A DNA stretch of 64,000 bases from UBA1275 sp002323515 (GTDB taxonomy: Bacteria > Bacteroidota > Rhodothermia > Balneolales > Balneolaceae), in assembly GCA_964007875.1 (NCBI GenBank), contig CAXGAH010000006.1:48797-112796 (forward strand), read 5' to 3'. The notes under the pieces were generated by a model. That model saw only the letters and a program-made list of their open reading frames with translations, made no database searches and was not told where the DNA came from. Below, in pieces: positions 8,968 through 19,202 of this stretch (position 1 is its first letter; every line of letters begins with the position of its first letter). Made by a program: the position numbers and the translations under genes.

Positions 8968-10368
8968 ATGTACAATACAAGAAAAAACTTTTTAAGGCAA
9001 ATAACACTAGCATCAATGTCCCTTTGTTTTGGTATAAATAGCCAAAAAATTACTCGTAGCAAACTAATTGAGCTAGATGAATTTGGAGGTTGGACAGGTA
9101 AGAAATTTGAGAGTTCTGGATATTTTCGAACAGAATTTGATGGTTCGAGGTGGTGGTTTGTAACCCCTAGAGGTAATGCATTTATTTCTTTTGGGATAAA
9201 TCATTTTCACCAAGATTGGTGGGCCCAAAGTTATAATATTGACCATTGGTTAAAATCATTTTCATCTACAACATTTCTAGATGATAACTGGAATCAAGGA
9301 TTTAGGAATAGAGCATTATCTGACATTGAATTACTTGGTTTTAATACTATTGGAATGCATACTAATGCTCCCAATTTGATTGACCTACCATTTAAAGCAA
9401 AAGTACCTTATTTAAGAGAATACAAACCTATTGTTTTGGACCATTACAGAAATCCTCAACCAGATGTATATATAGACATATTTACTGATAGTTTTGAGGA
9501 GTATTGTTTCAATTATGCTGACGAAATCACAAAAAATTATAAAAATGATCCCATGTTGCTAGGTTATTGTATGGCAGACTGTCCCATTTTTACTGAAGAT
9601 GATATAAATCTTTATGGTGGAACTTCCTGGGCTAGGAAGTTAAGGAATTTAGGCCCAAGCCATCCAGGTAAACAAGAATATGTATCAATAGTTAAAAATA
9701 AATATCTAAATATTGAAGATTTTAATGTTATTTATATGACTAGATTTAAATCTTGGGATGAATTAGCAACTGCAACGAATTGGAGAAAAAATGAACCACC
9801 TTTGAGTATGCATGAAAAAGAAGACAGTCTAAATTTTATGTTATCATGTGTTACAAGGTATTACAGTGTGGCTAAAAAAGCTTTACTCCATTTTGATTCT
9901 AATCATCTTTTTTTTGGTGATAAGATTAATGCAAATACAGATTCTTTAGAAAAAGTTATTAAGGTAATTTCAGAATATGTAGACGTAATTTATTACCAAA
10001 ACTTTGCTCCTTGTATGTCTCAAAATGAAATAATCGATAGTCTAACTTACCAAACAAAACTTCCCTTTTTAAATGGTGATGCAGGATTTGGTGTATCAAA
10101 TGATATGATGCCTAATCCTTATGGTCCAAGAGCTAAAGATCAGGCGGAACGAGCTGCTTGGTTAATTGATTGTTGTGAAACATTAATTTCAAGATATAAT
10201 TTCATTGGATGGCATGTATGCGGTATAATAGATACGTGGAAAACAATGCCCTCAAAAGAAGAGAATCAGCATCAAGGTTTAATGGATATTCATGGCAACT
10301 ACTATCCTGAAATGTTAATGGCTGTTCAAAAAATTTCTAGCAGTCTATATGAAATTTCAGATCAATAA
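8968..10368 (+). CDS. Putative TIM-barrel glycoside hydrolase, agarase-like (clan GH-A)
   Basis: 466 residues. The N-terminus MYNTRKNFLRQITLASMSLCFG is Tat-signal-like but lacks twin Arg. The motif SRWWFVTPRGNAFISFGINH is characteristic of GH50/agarase-like proteins. Alternating strand/helix segments follow, with AEITKNYKNDPMLLGY-type text: LLGYCMADCPIF would be the acid/base strand and LPFLNGDAGFG the nucleophile strand of a clan GH-A barrel. Both expected Glu positions read as Asp here (Asp204, Asp371), or the true catalytic residues lie elsewhere. The C-terminal stretch FIGWHVCGIIDTW fits the last barrel strand. It is followed at once by GH3 and GH43 genes, so a role in plant or algal glycan breakdown is likely. 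Substrate is unknown. Confidence 0.6.
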   Translation: MYNTRKNFLRQITLASMSLCFGINSQKITRSKLIELDEFGGWTGKKFESSGYFRTEFDGSRWWFVTPRGNAFISFGINHFHQDWWAQSYNIDHWLKSFSSTTFLDDNWNQGFRNRALSDIELLGFNTIGMHTNAPNLIDLPFKAKVPYLREYKPIVLDHYRNPQPDVYIDIFTDSFEEYCFNYADEITKNYKNDPMLLGYCMADCPIFTEDDINLYGGTSWARKLRNLGPSHPGKQEYVSIVKNKYLNIEDFNVIYMTRFKSWDELATATNWRKNEPPLSMHEKEDSLNFMLSCVTRYYSVAKKALLHFDSNHLFFGDKINANTDSLEKVIKVISEYVDVIYYQNFAPCMSQNEIIDSLTYQTKLPFLNGDAGFGVSNDMMPNPYGPRAKDQAERAAWLIDCCETLISRYNFIGWHVCGIIDTWKTMPSKEENQHQGLMDIHGNYYPEMLMAVQKISSSLYEISDQ

Positions 10369-10411
10369 AATTTTATGGCTTAAAATGTTAAAAATCAATA
10401 TTTTATATCAA

Positions 10412-12595
10412 ATGATTAAAACAAGTTACTTATTTATACTAATCATATCTCTTGTTAGTATTTCAAATTTAAAAGCGCAGCCAATATATCTCAACCCTGA
10501 AATTGACCTGGATGATAGAGTTGCTGATCTTATTGATAGATTGACCCTTCAGGAGAAAGTTGATCAAATGTTAATGAATACATCTGGGATTCCTCGTTTA
10601 AAAATTCTTCCTTATGATTATTGGAATGAAGCACTTCATGGGGTAGGACGTTCTGGAAAAGCAACCATATTTCCTCAAGCAATAGGTTTAGCTGCTACTT
10701 TTGATGACAAATTGATATATGACATTTCATCAGCTATATCCGATGAAGCTCGAGCGATGTTTAATGTTTCACAAACTGCTGGGAATTACAATAGATACTC
10801 TGGATTGACATTTTGGACTCCAAACATAAACATTTTTAGAGATCCACGTTGGGGTCGTGGTCAAGAAACATATGGTGAAGACCCATATTTAACATCCTTA
10901 ATAGGTGTTGCTTTTGTAAATGGTTTACAAGGAAATAATCCTAAATATTTAAAAACGGCGGCTACCGCCAAACACTTTGCAGTTCACAGCGGACCTGAAA
11001 AATTACGGCATGAATTTGATGCTATTGTAACTAAAAAAGATCTATATGAAACATACTTACCTGCTTTTGAAGCTCTAGTTAAAGCAAATGTAGAATCAGT
11101 AATGTGTGCCTATAATAGAATTAATGGAGAACCTGCTTGTGCTAGTAATACTCTACTTGGAGAAATATTACTAGATAAATGGAGTTTTACAGGACATATA
11201 GTAAGTGATTGTTGGGCTTTAGTAGATTTTTATTCAGAAATTGGACACGGTACTGTCACTAATAAGTTAGAGGCTGCGACTCTTGCATTAGAAAGTGGTG
11301 TTAATGTCAATTGTGGAGATACTTATTCGGCTCTTAAATTAGCTGTCGAAGAGGGTTTTGTAAATGAATCTCTAATCAATGAAAGACTTAAGCCATTATT
11401 GAAGACAAGATTTAAGTTGGGTTTATTTGATCCCTTAGACCTTAATCCTTATAACCGTATTTCATATGATGTTGTTGACAGTAAAGAAAATAGAGCTTTA
11501 GCACGTAAAGCTGCTGTAAGATCTACTGTTTTGCTTAAAAATAATGGTGTGTTACCATTAAAAAATGATCTAAATAGATATTATGTTGTAGGCCCAAATT
11601 CTGCATCTATCGACGCTCTTTTAGGGAACTATTTCGGTGTCAATTCTAGCATTGTAACCTTTTTAGAAGGTATAACTGATGCAGTAGCACCAAGTAGTCA
11701 AGTGCAATATAGTCCTGGTACTACTTTAGATAGAAAGAATGTAAACCCGGTTGATTGGTCAACAGGTGGAGCTGCTGAAGCAGATGTCACAATAGTTGCA
11801 ATGGGACTAACTAGACATATCGAAGGTGAAGAAGGAGAGTCTATTTCGTCACCATATTTTGGTGATCGTATTGACTATAACATACCTGGAAATCAATTAG
11901 AATATCTTAGAAAGATAAAAAGTCATGGTAAGCCTGTTATTGTAATTATAACAGGAGGATCTCCTATGAATCTAACCGAAGTGCACGAGTTAGCTGATGC
12001 GGTATTATTAGCATGGTATCCTGGTGAAGAGGGTGGAAATGCGATTGCTGATATTATATTTGGAAAGGCTGCACCATCAGGGAAATTACCTATTACATTT
12101 CCTAAATCACTCGACCAATTACCCTCATATGAAGATTATAGTATGAAAGGGAGAACGTATCGGTACATGACAAAAGAACCCATGTATCCATTTGGATTTG
12201 GTTTAAGTTATAGTTCATTTTCTTTTAGTGATTTAAACCAATCAGCTATAAATATCAAAGAGGGTGAGATTGTTGAAATCAGTCTTAAAGTAACTAATAT
12301 AGGTGATTATCCAGCTATTGAAACAGTACAAATGTATATTACAGATGACATAGCAAGTACTCTGTCTCCACTATTTTCTTTAAAAGGAATAAAAAAAGTT
12401 AATTTACAACCAGGAGAGAGTAAATCTATAGATTTTAAAATTTCTACAGATATGTTAAAATTAATAAATGATCAAGGTGAGGCGATACTTGAAAAAGGCA
12501 ATTTTACAATACATATATCTAATAGCCTACCATCTAAAAGAGCATTAGAGCTAGGAGCTTCTAAATCGCTTGTAACAAGTTTGGTACTAGAATAA
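10412..12595 (+). CDS. GH3-family beta-xylosidase/beta-glucosidase, secreted
   Basis: The ATG at 10412 is preferred because it gives a clean signal peptide, MIKTSYLFILIISLVSISNLKAQ; an earlier ATG at 10349 overlaps the upstream gene. The GH3 N-domain shows IPRLKILPYDYWNEALHGV, TFWTPNINIFRDPRWGRGQETYGEDP and KHFAVHSGP, with the nucleophile Asp266 in IVSDCWALVDF. The 'SDC' form and the PYDYWNEALHG motif are typical of the beta-xylosidase/arabinosidase branch. A (beta/alpha)6 sandwich domain (GEEGESISSPYFG, WYPGEEGGNAIADIIFG) and an FN3-like tail complete a normal ~730-residue GH3. With the GH43 next to it, it probably trims xylo-oligosaccharides in the periplasm. Confidence 0.9.
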   Translation: MIKTSYLFILIISLVSISNLKAQPIYLNPEIDLDDRVADLIDRLTLQEKVDQMLMNTSGIPRLKILPYDYWNEALHGVGRSGKATIFPQAIGLAATFDDKLIYDISSAISDEARAMFNVSQTAGNYNRYSGLTFWTPNINIFRDPRWGRGQETYGEDPYLTSLIGVAFVNGLQGNNPKYLKTAATAKHFAVHSGPEKLRHEFDAIVTKKDLYETYLPAFEALVKANVESVMCAYNRINGEPACASNTLLGEILLDKWSFTGHIVSDCWALVDFYSEIGHGTVTNKLEAATLALESGVNVNCGDTYSALKLAVEEGFVNESLINERLKPLLKTRFKLGLFDPLDLNPYNRISYDVVDSKENRALARKAAVRSTVLLKNNGVLPLKNDLNRYYVVGPNSASIDALLGNYFGVNSSIVTFLEGITDAVAPSSQVQYSPGTTLDRKNVNPVDWSTGGAAEADVTIVAMGLTRHIEGEEGESISSPYFGDRIDYNIPGNQLEYLRKIKSHGKPVIVIITGGSPMNLTEVHELADAVLLAWYPGEEGGNAIADIIFGKAAPSGKLPITFPKSLDQLPSYEDYSMKGRTYRYMTKEPMYPFGFGLSYSSFSFSDLNQSAINIKEGEIVEISLKVTNIGDYPAIETVQMYITDDIASTLSPLFSLKGIKKVNLQPGESKSIDFKISTDMLKLINDQGEAILEKGNFTIHISNSLPSKRALELGASKSLVTSLVLE

Positions 12596-12708
12596 AAAAA
12601 GAATGCTTATAGACTAATAAATTGGTGTCAATTCTACTGTGACTAATTTTTTTGGTCTGACATATACTTTCATAATTGTAGCTATATAACTTTATACAAA
12701 AAACCAAG

Positions 12709-14340
12709 ATGGTAGCGATGATGAAAATCAATTTTGTATACATTATAATATTGGTAGAAATAATTATTTCTTCACACTCTTTAAACATAATGGCACAGAA
12801 TACTCCTGTGACTTTTAATAATCCAATTCTATCCGGTTTTCATCCTGATCCTTCAATAGTAAGAGTAGGTGAAGATTATTACATGGTGAATTCAACTTTT
12901 GAATGGTTTCCAGGTATGCCTATTCATCATAGCAAAGATTTAGTGAATTGGGATCTTATTGGATACGGATTACATCGCACTGATCAAGTTCTATTGCAAG
13001 AAGGCTTGGGAGATTATATGGGTATTTTTGCGGCAACAATACGTTATCATAGCGGTATTTTTTATCTAATTACAACATGTGTACAATGCACAAAAAGTGG
13101 CAACTTTTATATAACTGCCAAAAATCCAGCTGGCCCTTGGTCTGACCCAGTATGGCTGGATTCTCCTGGTATTGATCCTTCACTGATGTGGGATAGCGAT
13201 GGTAAAAGTTATTATACAGGTCATGGTAATTTAAATAAAATTCAAGAATGGCCAGATCAACAAGGAGTATGGATACAAGAAATTAATCTTAATGATGGTA
13301 CATTGATTGGACCTAGAAGACAACTTACGCATGGACATGCAAATAATGCAGTTTGGGCTGAAGGGCCTCACATCTATAAAATAAATGGTAAATATTTATT
13401 AATGTTAGCTGAAGGAGGTACAAGTACTAATCATGCTATTACTGTTCATCATAGTGACTCAATTTTTGGACCCTATATTGCAGACCAAATTAATCCAGTA
13501 TTAACTCACAGGCATTTAGGTAATAAGTATCCTTTCCATTCAATCGGTCATGCTGATTTAGTTGAGACTCAAAATGGAGAATGGTGGGCTGTTATGTTAG
13601 GTAAACGTTATATCGATAACTATACTTTACTTGCACGAGAGACTTTTTTAACTCCAGTTGTCTTTGAAGGTCAAACACCTATATTTAATCCTGGTAAAGG
13701 AATTGTTGAGATAGAACATACACGACCAAATTTACCATGGTCACCAATAGCCTCTAAGCAAATAAGAGATGAATTTAGTGGAAAAAATTTAGATTTAGAG
13801 TGGAATTTTTTGAGGACACCAGTTCGAGGTTGGCATGAATTGAGAGGGGGTGAGTTAATTTTAAATTTACGTAAAGAAGTGTTGAAAGATCTAGTAAATC
13901 CGTCATTAATAGCGCGTCGAATTGAACATACTTCATTTAGTGCGTCTACAAAACTTACATTTAACACGAAAAAAAAATCTGAGCGAGCTGGATTGGTTAT
14001 CTATCGAAGGAGTAAAAATCACTTTCAATTTCTCAAAGACAACAACGAACTTGTACTTATGAGGACTTCAAAAGGAATTGAAAAAGAAATTATTAGGATG
14101 GATTACACTGAAGATACAGTAATTTTGAGAGCAGAAACCCATGGAAGGAAACTAGTTTTTAGTTATGGTAAATCCGAAAAAGAGATGATGATTGTTAATG
14201 AAGAGCAAGATATGAACGTTATTTCATATGAACTCTCAGAAGGATTTAATGGTCCATATATTGGGATATATGCTACGAGTATGGGTCAAGAAAGCGATAA
14301 TCAAGCTTTTTTTGATTGGTTTGAATACACTGAAAAATAA
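12709..14340 (+). CDS. GH43-family beta-xylosidase/arabinofuranosidase, secreted
   Basis: 543 residues with signal-like N-terminus ending NIMAQ; ATG codons at 12709, 12718 and 12721 are all possible, the last giving MKINFVYIII. The five-bladed propeller has the three GH43 acidic residues: Asp47 (FHPDPSI), Asp156 (GIDPSLMW) and Glu218 (WAEGPHI). After ~residue 345 a beta-sandwich domain (IRDEFSGKNLDLEWNFLRTP ... FDWFEYTE) is the GH43 C-terminal domain found in XynB-type enzymes, where it closes the active site. Family members remove xylose or arabinose from xylan fragments. It sits 113 bp after the GH3 on the same strand and likely works with it. Confidence 0.9.
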   Translation: MVAMMKINFVYIIILVEIIISSHSLNIMAQNTPVTFNNPILSGFHPDPSIVRVGEDYYMVNSTFEWFPGMPIHHSKDLVNWDLIGYGLHRTDQVLLQEGLGDYMGIFAATIRYHSGIFYLITTCVQCTKSGNFYITAKNPAGPWSDPVWLDSPGIDPSLMWDSDGKSYYTGHGNLNKIQEWPDQQGVWIQEINLNDGTLIGPRRQLTHGHANNAVWAEGPHIYKINGKYLLMLAEGGTSTNHAITVHHSDSIFGPYIADQINPVLTHRHLGNKYPFHSIGHADLVETQNGEWWAVMLGKRYIDNYTLLARETFLTPVVFEGQTPIFNPGKGIVEIEHTRPNLPWSPIASKQIRDEFSGKNLDLEWNFLRTPVRGWHELRGGELILNLRKEVLKDLVNPSLIARRIEHTSFSASTKLTFNTKKKSERAGLVIYRRSKNHFQFLKDNNELVLMRTSKGIEKEIIRMDYTEDTVILRAETHGRKLVFSYGKSEKEMMIVNEEQDMNVISYELSEGFNGPYIGIYATSMGQESDNQAFFDWFEYTEK

Positions 14341-14726
14341 CTAAGTATCAATTTAGGATAATTTTGACGCTGAGGATATACCCTGTTCATTTTGAAATGA
14401 AGTTGTTTATTGAGTGGTTAAAAATACAGGCGGCATTTAAGTAATCCATTTTCGATATAGAAAAAATATTGATGTATAAAGAAAATATATCAAGAAGAAA
14501 TTCTTAAAAACTTGTGTTTTACTACTGTATAATAAAAAAATATAAAACACTGCTATTAATTCAATAAATGACCATGGTATACCTTTCTATGGGAATAATA
14601 GATTGAGTTTTTAAACTCATGAAGTAGCAAAACAATTGCGGTGGCTATTGATTGTATAAAAAATTATTATATTATTTAGAATTTATCTAAATAAGATCCT
14701 ATAAATCTTTATAAATCGGTTGTAAT
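14341..14726. other. Intergenic region, 386 bp, no gene seen
   Basis: AT-rich DNA with frequent stops in all frames. The only local structure noted is a perfect inverted repeat TGAGTTTTTAAACTCA at 14604-14619 (7-bp arms), which could be a weak hairpin or a binding site. The promoter of the DUF4856 gene must lie in its right-hand part. Confidence 0.6.
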
Positions 14727-16007
14727 ATGTATAATAAATTATTCCTTACTCTATTATTTGTCTCACTTGTGGCTTTTATCCATTGTGACAAGTCTAAAAT
14801 GCAGGAAAATTCCCCCTCATTCGGATTTCTAAACAGTAATCTGGTTGATGTTGATAGTATAGAGCTAGGTAATTTTACTATTCCTGCATCCTATGATATT
14901 GAGAATTCATTGGCTCCAGGTACGTTTTATGGACAAAAACGAAGGCTTGCTCAACTCCAAGAAATAAAAGATTCTTCGAGAAATGAACCCATCAAATGGG
15001 ATATTCGAGCAGCACTAGCCAATGAGAACCAGAATATGTTCAAAAGTGATGAGGCACAAGGAAGTGAAAATATTCGAACAAAGATAGATGAATTAAACTT
15101 TGATAACGGTAATACGAGTGTTGCTGATCATATTGCATCATTAGCTGATTCACTTGTTCAGTCAAGTCAAGCTAATTACCTGACAGTTGCAGATAATGGA
15201 ATTGCTGGTATGATTACTACTGGAACTAAAAAAAGACACGTTAGCGCCAATGGGTTGGAATACGCTGAAATTCTTGAAAAAAGTCTTTATGGCGCGTTAA
15301 TGTATGATCAAATGGTAGATGATTATCTCAGTGACTCTCAGTCTGGGATAAACAATGAAGAGGGCAACAATGTGTTATCTGCAGAGGATTATGAGCTATA
15401 TGGAACTGAGCGACAGCATAAGTTCGATGAAGCGTTTGGATACTTCGGAGCGGAGGCAGCCACTTATCCAAATCAAGTAAATTCTTCAGTTAAAGACGGT
15501 ATATTCTTGGCCAATTATACCTTTGATTTTAGCGATGAAACTGAGGCTATGTATGGGGTTAATCTGGCTAAAGCAACTATGAACGCTTTTATTGTCGGCA
15601 GGTCAGTTTTAAAGGCAGGTCAAGGGAATGATTCTTCTCAGGAAAACATAAATGAGGAACTATTTAATGCGGCAAGAGTCGATATTAAGTTATATGTTGA
15701 GGCTGGATTAGCTGCTTCTGCAATACATTATCTAAATAAAGCAATCACTAATGTATCCAAAGCAGAGAAGCTCCACCACTTATCAGAAGCATTAGGATTT
15801 ATTTATGCCATGTCATTTAACTCCGAAGGTAGGTTGACTCCTGAAGAATCTCACACAGCACTAACAAAGTTAGACTGGTCTGCTTCCGATAGTTCGTTGA
15901 ATGGAGTTTATGACATTAATTTGTGGGACATTACGGACGAGCAAATGAATATGGCCATAGACGTGATCGACGAGTCTTTCCCAGGATTCAAAAATGCTGG
16001 TTTTTGA
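14727..16007 (+). CDS. DUF4856-family lipoprotein
   Basis: 426 residues with the lipoprotein signal MYNKLFLTLLFVSLVAFIHC. The body matches the DUF4856 pattern: SLAPGTFYGQKRRLAQLQEI near the N-terminus, KFDEAFGYFGAEAATYP in the middle and a helical C-terminal half with VYDINLWDIT. It is mostly alpha-helical like the imelysin-type proteins to which this family is compared. Function in the family is not established. It is often found beside iron or metal uptake genes, but no such genes are next to it here. No partner gene shares the transcript. Confidence 0.75.
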   Translation: MYNKLFLTLLFVSLVAFIHCDKSKMQENSPSFGFLNSNLVDVDSIELGNFTIPASYDIENSLAPGTFYGQKRRLAQLQEIKDSSRNEPIKWDIRAALANENQNMFKSDEAQGSENIRTKIDELNFDNGNTSVADHIASLADSLVQSSQANYLTVADNGIAGMITTGTKKRHVSANGLEYAEILEKSLYGALMYDQMVDDYLSDSQSGINNEEGNNVLSAEDYELYGTERQHKFDEAFGYFGAEAATYPNQVNSSVKDGIFLANYTFDFSDETEAMYGVNLAKATMNAFIVGRSVLKAGQGNDSSQENINEELFNAARVDIKLYVEAGLAASAIHYLNKAITNVSKAEKLHHLSEALGFIYAMSFNSEGRLTPEESHTALTKLDWSASDSSLNGVYDINLWDITDEQMNMAIDVIDESFPGFKNAGF

Positions 16008-16256
16008 TTTCTCTTATAAATGAGTGGCCTCTGTTAAAAACTGTGAGACTAGATCAGAAACGAGCCTATTGGGTGTTAATGAATAAATATTACGCATATT
16101 TGGTTTTTTGAAGTTGTTCATTCTGATTATTCCCTAATTAAACGAATGGTTTAAAGCATCTACAAAAAAAATAAAACCACTAAGAATAAACTAATTGACT
16201 ATAATACAGTGTACCAAATCAGATCAACTTTAACCTATAATTCAAAAAATTTGCAG

Positions 16257-18428
16257 ATGTACACTATCAAGTATTGTGCTATTTTTATAATAATTTATTT
16301 AGCCACCTCAATAACTAATGTCTATTCGCAAAATAATGAGGTATATGGTCCAAAAAATTTTAAAGATAGACTAAATAGTGAACTCACCAACAACTTCCAT
16401 CTAAGTGGTCAATCCGATATACAATCTCGTGATTATTTAGTGTTTAGTACTTCTGAAAGTTTTGAATTATTATTTAGTATTGAATTTAATGATTCAACTA
16501 ATTCGTTAATTCTAGATTATTATAATAACATAATTACCAATAGAGACGCGTTAGAAACTATATTTCAAATTACAAATCTAGATTTAATTAATAATATTGA
16601 AACAACTTCAACTGATTTATTTACAATTCAACCCTTACTGCATAGCTATTTCTCAATTGGCAGTAATGATTCTAATGAACTAATCCTTAAAGACCGTGCT
16701 ACAATTGAATTTGATATAAATGAAGTACCTTCCTTTTTAGCTTTTGAAGATGATAGTGGTTACTTAAAAGCAGCTGAACAGTATGTATACGATTCAACTG
16801 TTCAATTATATATTAAAAATCCAGATTGGGTTAGCAAGTGGGTTAAACACATGGATTCAAGTCTTAGTCTGACGCTTGATAAAAATCTCGCAACTACTGT
16901 AAAGTACAACAACGCATACAATACTTTTGATCTTAGATTGGAAACTGGCAGTGATTTTAATCCTAAATCTATAACATGGCAGACAAACCCGTCTGCTCAA
17001 TATCCTACTAATACTTCAAGCTACTATCAACATACTTTTTCTACCGATGTATTCTCAAACGATATAGATATTTTTTATAAACAACAATTTAGGGAGAATG
17101 CAGAATCAGAGCAAAATGCTATTGAATATCTAGATTCAATAGAAAAGTTTCTCATTCAAAATGGCGAAAAACTACGGTATCAAAAAGAGTACTATTTATC
17201 CTTCAGAGAACGGTTATTACAATCTACTATCTCTTCTAGCGATATTTATAATGCTGAGTTAGATCAGTATACTGTAAGTGAAGTTTATTTTACTATGGCT
17301 TATGATTCTGAAGGCAATTACCATCCATTTATGGTAATTGCCACCTATAACATTTCAGAAGGTCCTAATTTTTTAATTGACGTGGCTAGACCACCAGGTG
17401 ATGGGAGTACCAATTCATATGAAACCCAAAGTATAACACGCAACGCTACTTTAGCTACCCATTTGATGAAAATCCCATTAAAAGATTATGGGTTAGTAGA
17501 CCAATTTTCTGATAATGATCTAAGTGAATTTGGAACACTTGCCAGTGATGCAGGTATTTCTGTAGATCAAAGTGACGAATATAGTTATGCTAGTTTACGA
17601 GATATGGGTGTAGCAATAGATGGTGTTAAAATTTATCCCAGTTACAATAATACGTTGAATTTTGCTTCAGCAGCAGGTGAAATTTCAATAACGGGAATTC
17701 ACGTAGGTAGAGGGATGGATCTTCACTATCATGCAGATGGTCACGCATACAATGGAAATGGTCTTAATTTATACAATGCAGTAGATTATGATGGAAGAAC
17801 ACATGCTCCTATGATTGGTTTTTCCTATGACGGAATTTTATTGTTTGGGCGTTATGAAAATGAAAATTTGGAAGGATTTAATGAGACATTAGATGCCTTT
17901 GGAGGACATCAACATGGTGATTATGCCTATCATTATCATGCTTTTAGTTCAGAAAAAGAAATTGTTGACAACCGAACAAATCAAATAACTAATTTTATAC
18001 ACCACCATCTATTCGTCGGCGCATTCAAAGGAAATATTGCTTCCATACCTGGTTTATTGGAAACTAATACTTCTCAAGTAAAAAGTGCTGAATTAGCTAA
18101 ATATGTTGGGGGAGATGGCACATATATACCAATACCACTAAATAATGATTTTGAATTGCTGATTATAGATTTCTCGTTAGAACAAAACTACCCCAACCCA
18201 TTCAACCCATCTACTCAGATTAAGTATGCCTTGCCAGAGGCGACTGAAGTAACCCTTGAAGTGTTCAACAGTGTAGGTCAAAAAGTGACGGAACTGGTGA
18301 ATGGTCAGCAATCAGCGGGGTATCATACGGCGACGTTTAATGCTTCGGTATTGTCTAGTGGAGTGTATCTGTACAAGCTAACCACTCCATCATTTACCGA
18401 AACTAAAAAGATGTTATTGATTAAATAG
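16257..18428 (+). CDS. Secreted YHYH-domain protein with T9SS sorting domain
   Basis: The ATG at 16257 is preferred over the GTG at 16209 because it gives a proper signal peptide (MYTIKYCAIFIIIYLATSIT...YSQ). The first ~440 residues are Asn/Ser-rich with no recognised domain. Around residues 450-620 is a YHYH domain: GMDLHYHADGHAYN, MIGFSYDGILLFGRYE, GGHQHGDYAYHYHAF and NFIHHHLFVGAFKG, a His-rich set that suggests metal binding. The final ~85 residues (NYPNPFNPSTQIKY ... KKMLLIK) are a T9SS type A sorting domain. YHYH proteins are widespread marine secreted proteins of unknown function. The pre-domain is unusually long. Confidence 0.8.
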   Translation: MYTIKYCAIFIIIYLATSITNVYSQNNEVYGPKNFKDRLNSELTNNFHLSGQSDIQSRDYLVFSTSESFELLFSIEFNDSTNSLILDYYNNIITNRDALETIFQITNLDLINNIETTSTDLFTIQPLLHSYFSIGSNDSNELILKDRATIEFDINEVPSFLAFEDDSGYLKAAEQYVYDSTVQLYIKNPDWVSKWVKHMDSSLSLTLDKNLATTVKYNNAYNTFDLRLETGSDFNPKSITWQTNPSAQYPTNTSSYYQHTFSTDVFSNDIDIFYKQQFRENAESEQNAIEYLDSIEKFLIQNGEKLRYQKEYYLSFRERLLQSTISSSDIYNAELDQYTVSEVYFTMAYDSEGNYHPFMVIATYNISEGPNFLIDVARPPGDGSTNSYETQSITRNATLATHLMKIPLKDYGLVDQFSDNDLSEFGTLASDAGISVDQSDEYSYASLRDMGVAIDGVKIYPSYNNTLNFASAAGEISITGIHVGRGMDLHYHADGHAYNGNGLNLYNAVDYDGRTHAPMIGFSYDGILLFGRYENENLEGFNETLDAFGGHQHGDYAYHYHAFSSEKEIVDNRTNQITNFIHHHLFVGAFKGNIASIPGLLETNTSQVKSAELAKYVGGDGTYIPIPLNNDFELLIIDFSLEQNYPNPFNPSTQIKYALPEATEVTLEVFNSVGQKVTELVNGQQSAGYHTATFNASVLSSGVYLYKLTTPSFTETKKMLLIK

Positions 18429-18512
18429 ATAGAATATCATTTGTAGCAATTATATTGTTTTGACAAAAAGATATAATCTCTAGGGATTAAGGTTAATTAA
18501 GAGGAAAACAAA

Positions 18513-18926
18513 ATGGGACGTATCACTAGCTTGCTTATGATTATTGGATTTATCCTCCTTGGTTGCCTCCGTGTATCGGAGCAGCCTCTTCAGTCGGATG
18601 ATTTAGGAGCACAACCAGGACAAATTATTCATCATGTGTTTTTTTGGCTCAATAATCCAGATTCAGAGTCTGATAAACAACAATTAATTGAGGGATTAAA
18701 TACTTTGAGCTCAATAGATGAAATCAAAGTTTTAGTAGTTGGGTCTCCTGCATCAACCATCGAGCGAGAGGTGGTAGACAATAGTTTTGATGTCTCTGAG
18801 CTGATGATCTTTGAAAGTGTAGAAGCTCAGGATGCTTACCAGGTTCATCCAATTCACACTGAATTTGTAGAGAACTACAGTCATCTTTGGGAGCGGGTAG
18901 TTGTATATGATATGGTAGTTAATTAA
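18513..18926 (+). CDS. Dabb-family (stress-responsive alpha/beta barrel) lipoprotein
   Basis: 137 residues with lipoprotein signal ending FILLGC. The body IIHHVFFWLNNPDSESDKQQL ... VDNSFDVSELMIFESVEAQDAYQVHP-HTEFV matches the Dabb dimeric alpha/beta-barrel family from start to finish. The start has a good purine-rich ribosome site (aagaggaaaac). Export of a Dabb protein is seen in Bacteroidota, but a substrate is not known. A 10-bp perfect hairpin overlaps its stop codon. Confidence 0.85.
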   Translation: MGRITSLLMIIGFILLGCLRVSEQPLQSDDLGAQPGQIIHHVFFWLNNPDSESDKQQLIEGLNTLSSIDEIKVLVVGSPASTIEREVVDNSFDVSELMIFESVEAQDAYQVHPIHTEFVENYSHLWERVVVYDMVVN

Positions 18927-18937
18927 GTAACTACCAT
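18912..18937 (+). terminator. Hairpin at the 3' end of the Dabb gene
   Basis: Perfect 10-bp inverted repeat ATGGTAGTTA / TAACTACCAT with a 6-nt loop that includes the stop codon of the Dabb gene. There is no following T-run, so it may stabilise the mRNA end or act as a weak terminator. Confidence 0.4.
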
Positions 18938-18987
18938 TGGTTGATTAGCCCAGAACTACGTCAATAGATTTGAAATATTAAGATTAA

Positions 18988-19107
18988 TTAAACCTTCTTG
19001 ATGATTTTGTAGTAATCTTAGAAGATTTAGATGAAGCACTAGAGCAAGTTATTGAAGATGGTAATACTGTTATGGTAGCTTGGTCTAGAATAAAAATTAA
19101 TTCTTGA
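18988..19107 (+). pseudogene. Short coding relic between the Dabb gene and lacI-type gene
   Basis: An open stretch of 39 codons without a start codon reads LNLLDDFVVILEDLDEALEQ then VIEDGNTVMVAWSRIKINS. The charge pattern and helix periodicity look protein-like. No family is recognised. It is probably the tail of a lost gene. The remaining interval up to 19330 carries the promoter region and operator-like sites of the regulator. Confidence 0.3.
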
Positions 19108-19202
19108 TCATCTGTTCCTTCAACAACCTTTCGTTTTTTCTTAGTTTAAGGTGGATTTTTTTTAAAAGAAGTTATGTGCAACACTCCAAATAAAATTTGA
19201 AA

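Noticed and set aside
13671..13967. Antisense ORF of 98 codons within the GH43 gene
   Set aside because: Lies fully inside a well-supported enzyme gene; composition is that of a shadow frame. The same applies to other antisense frames within the GH5, SusC and DUF285 genes.
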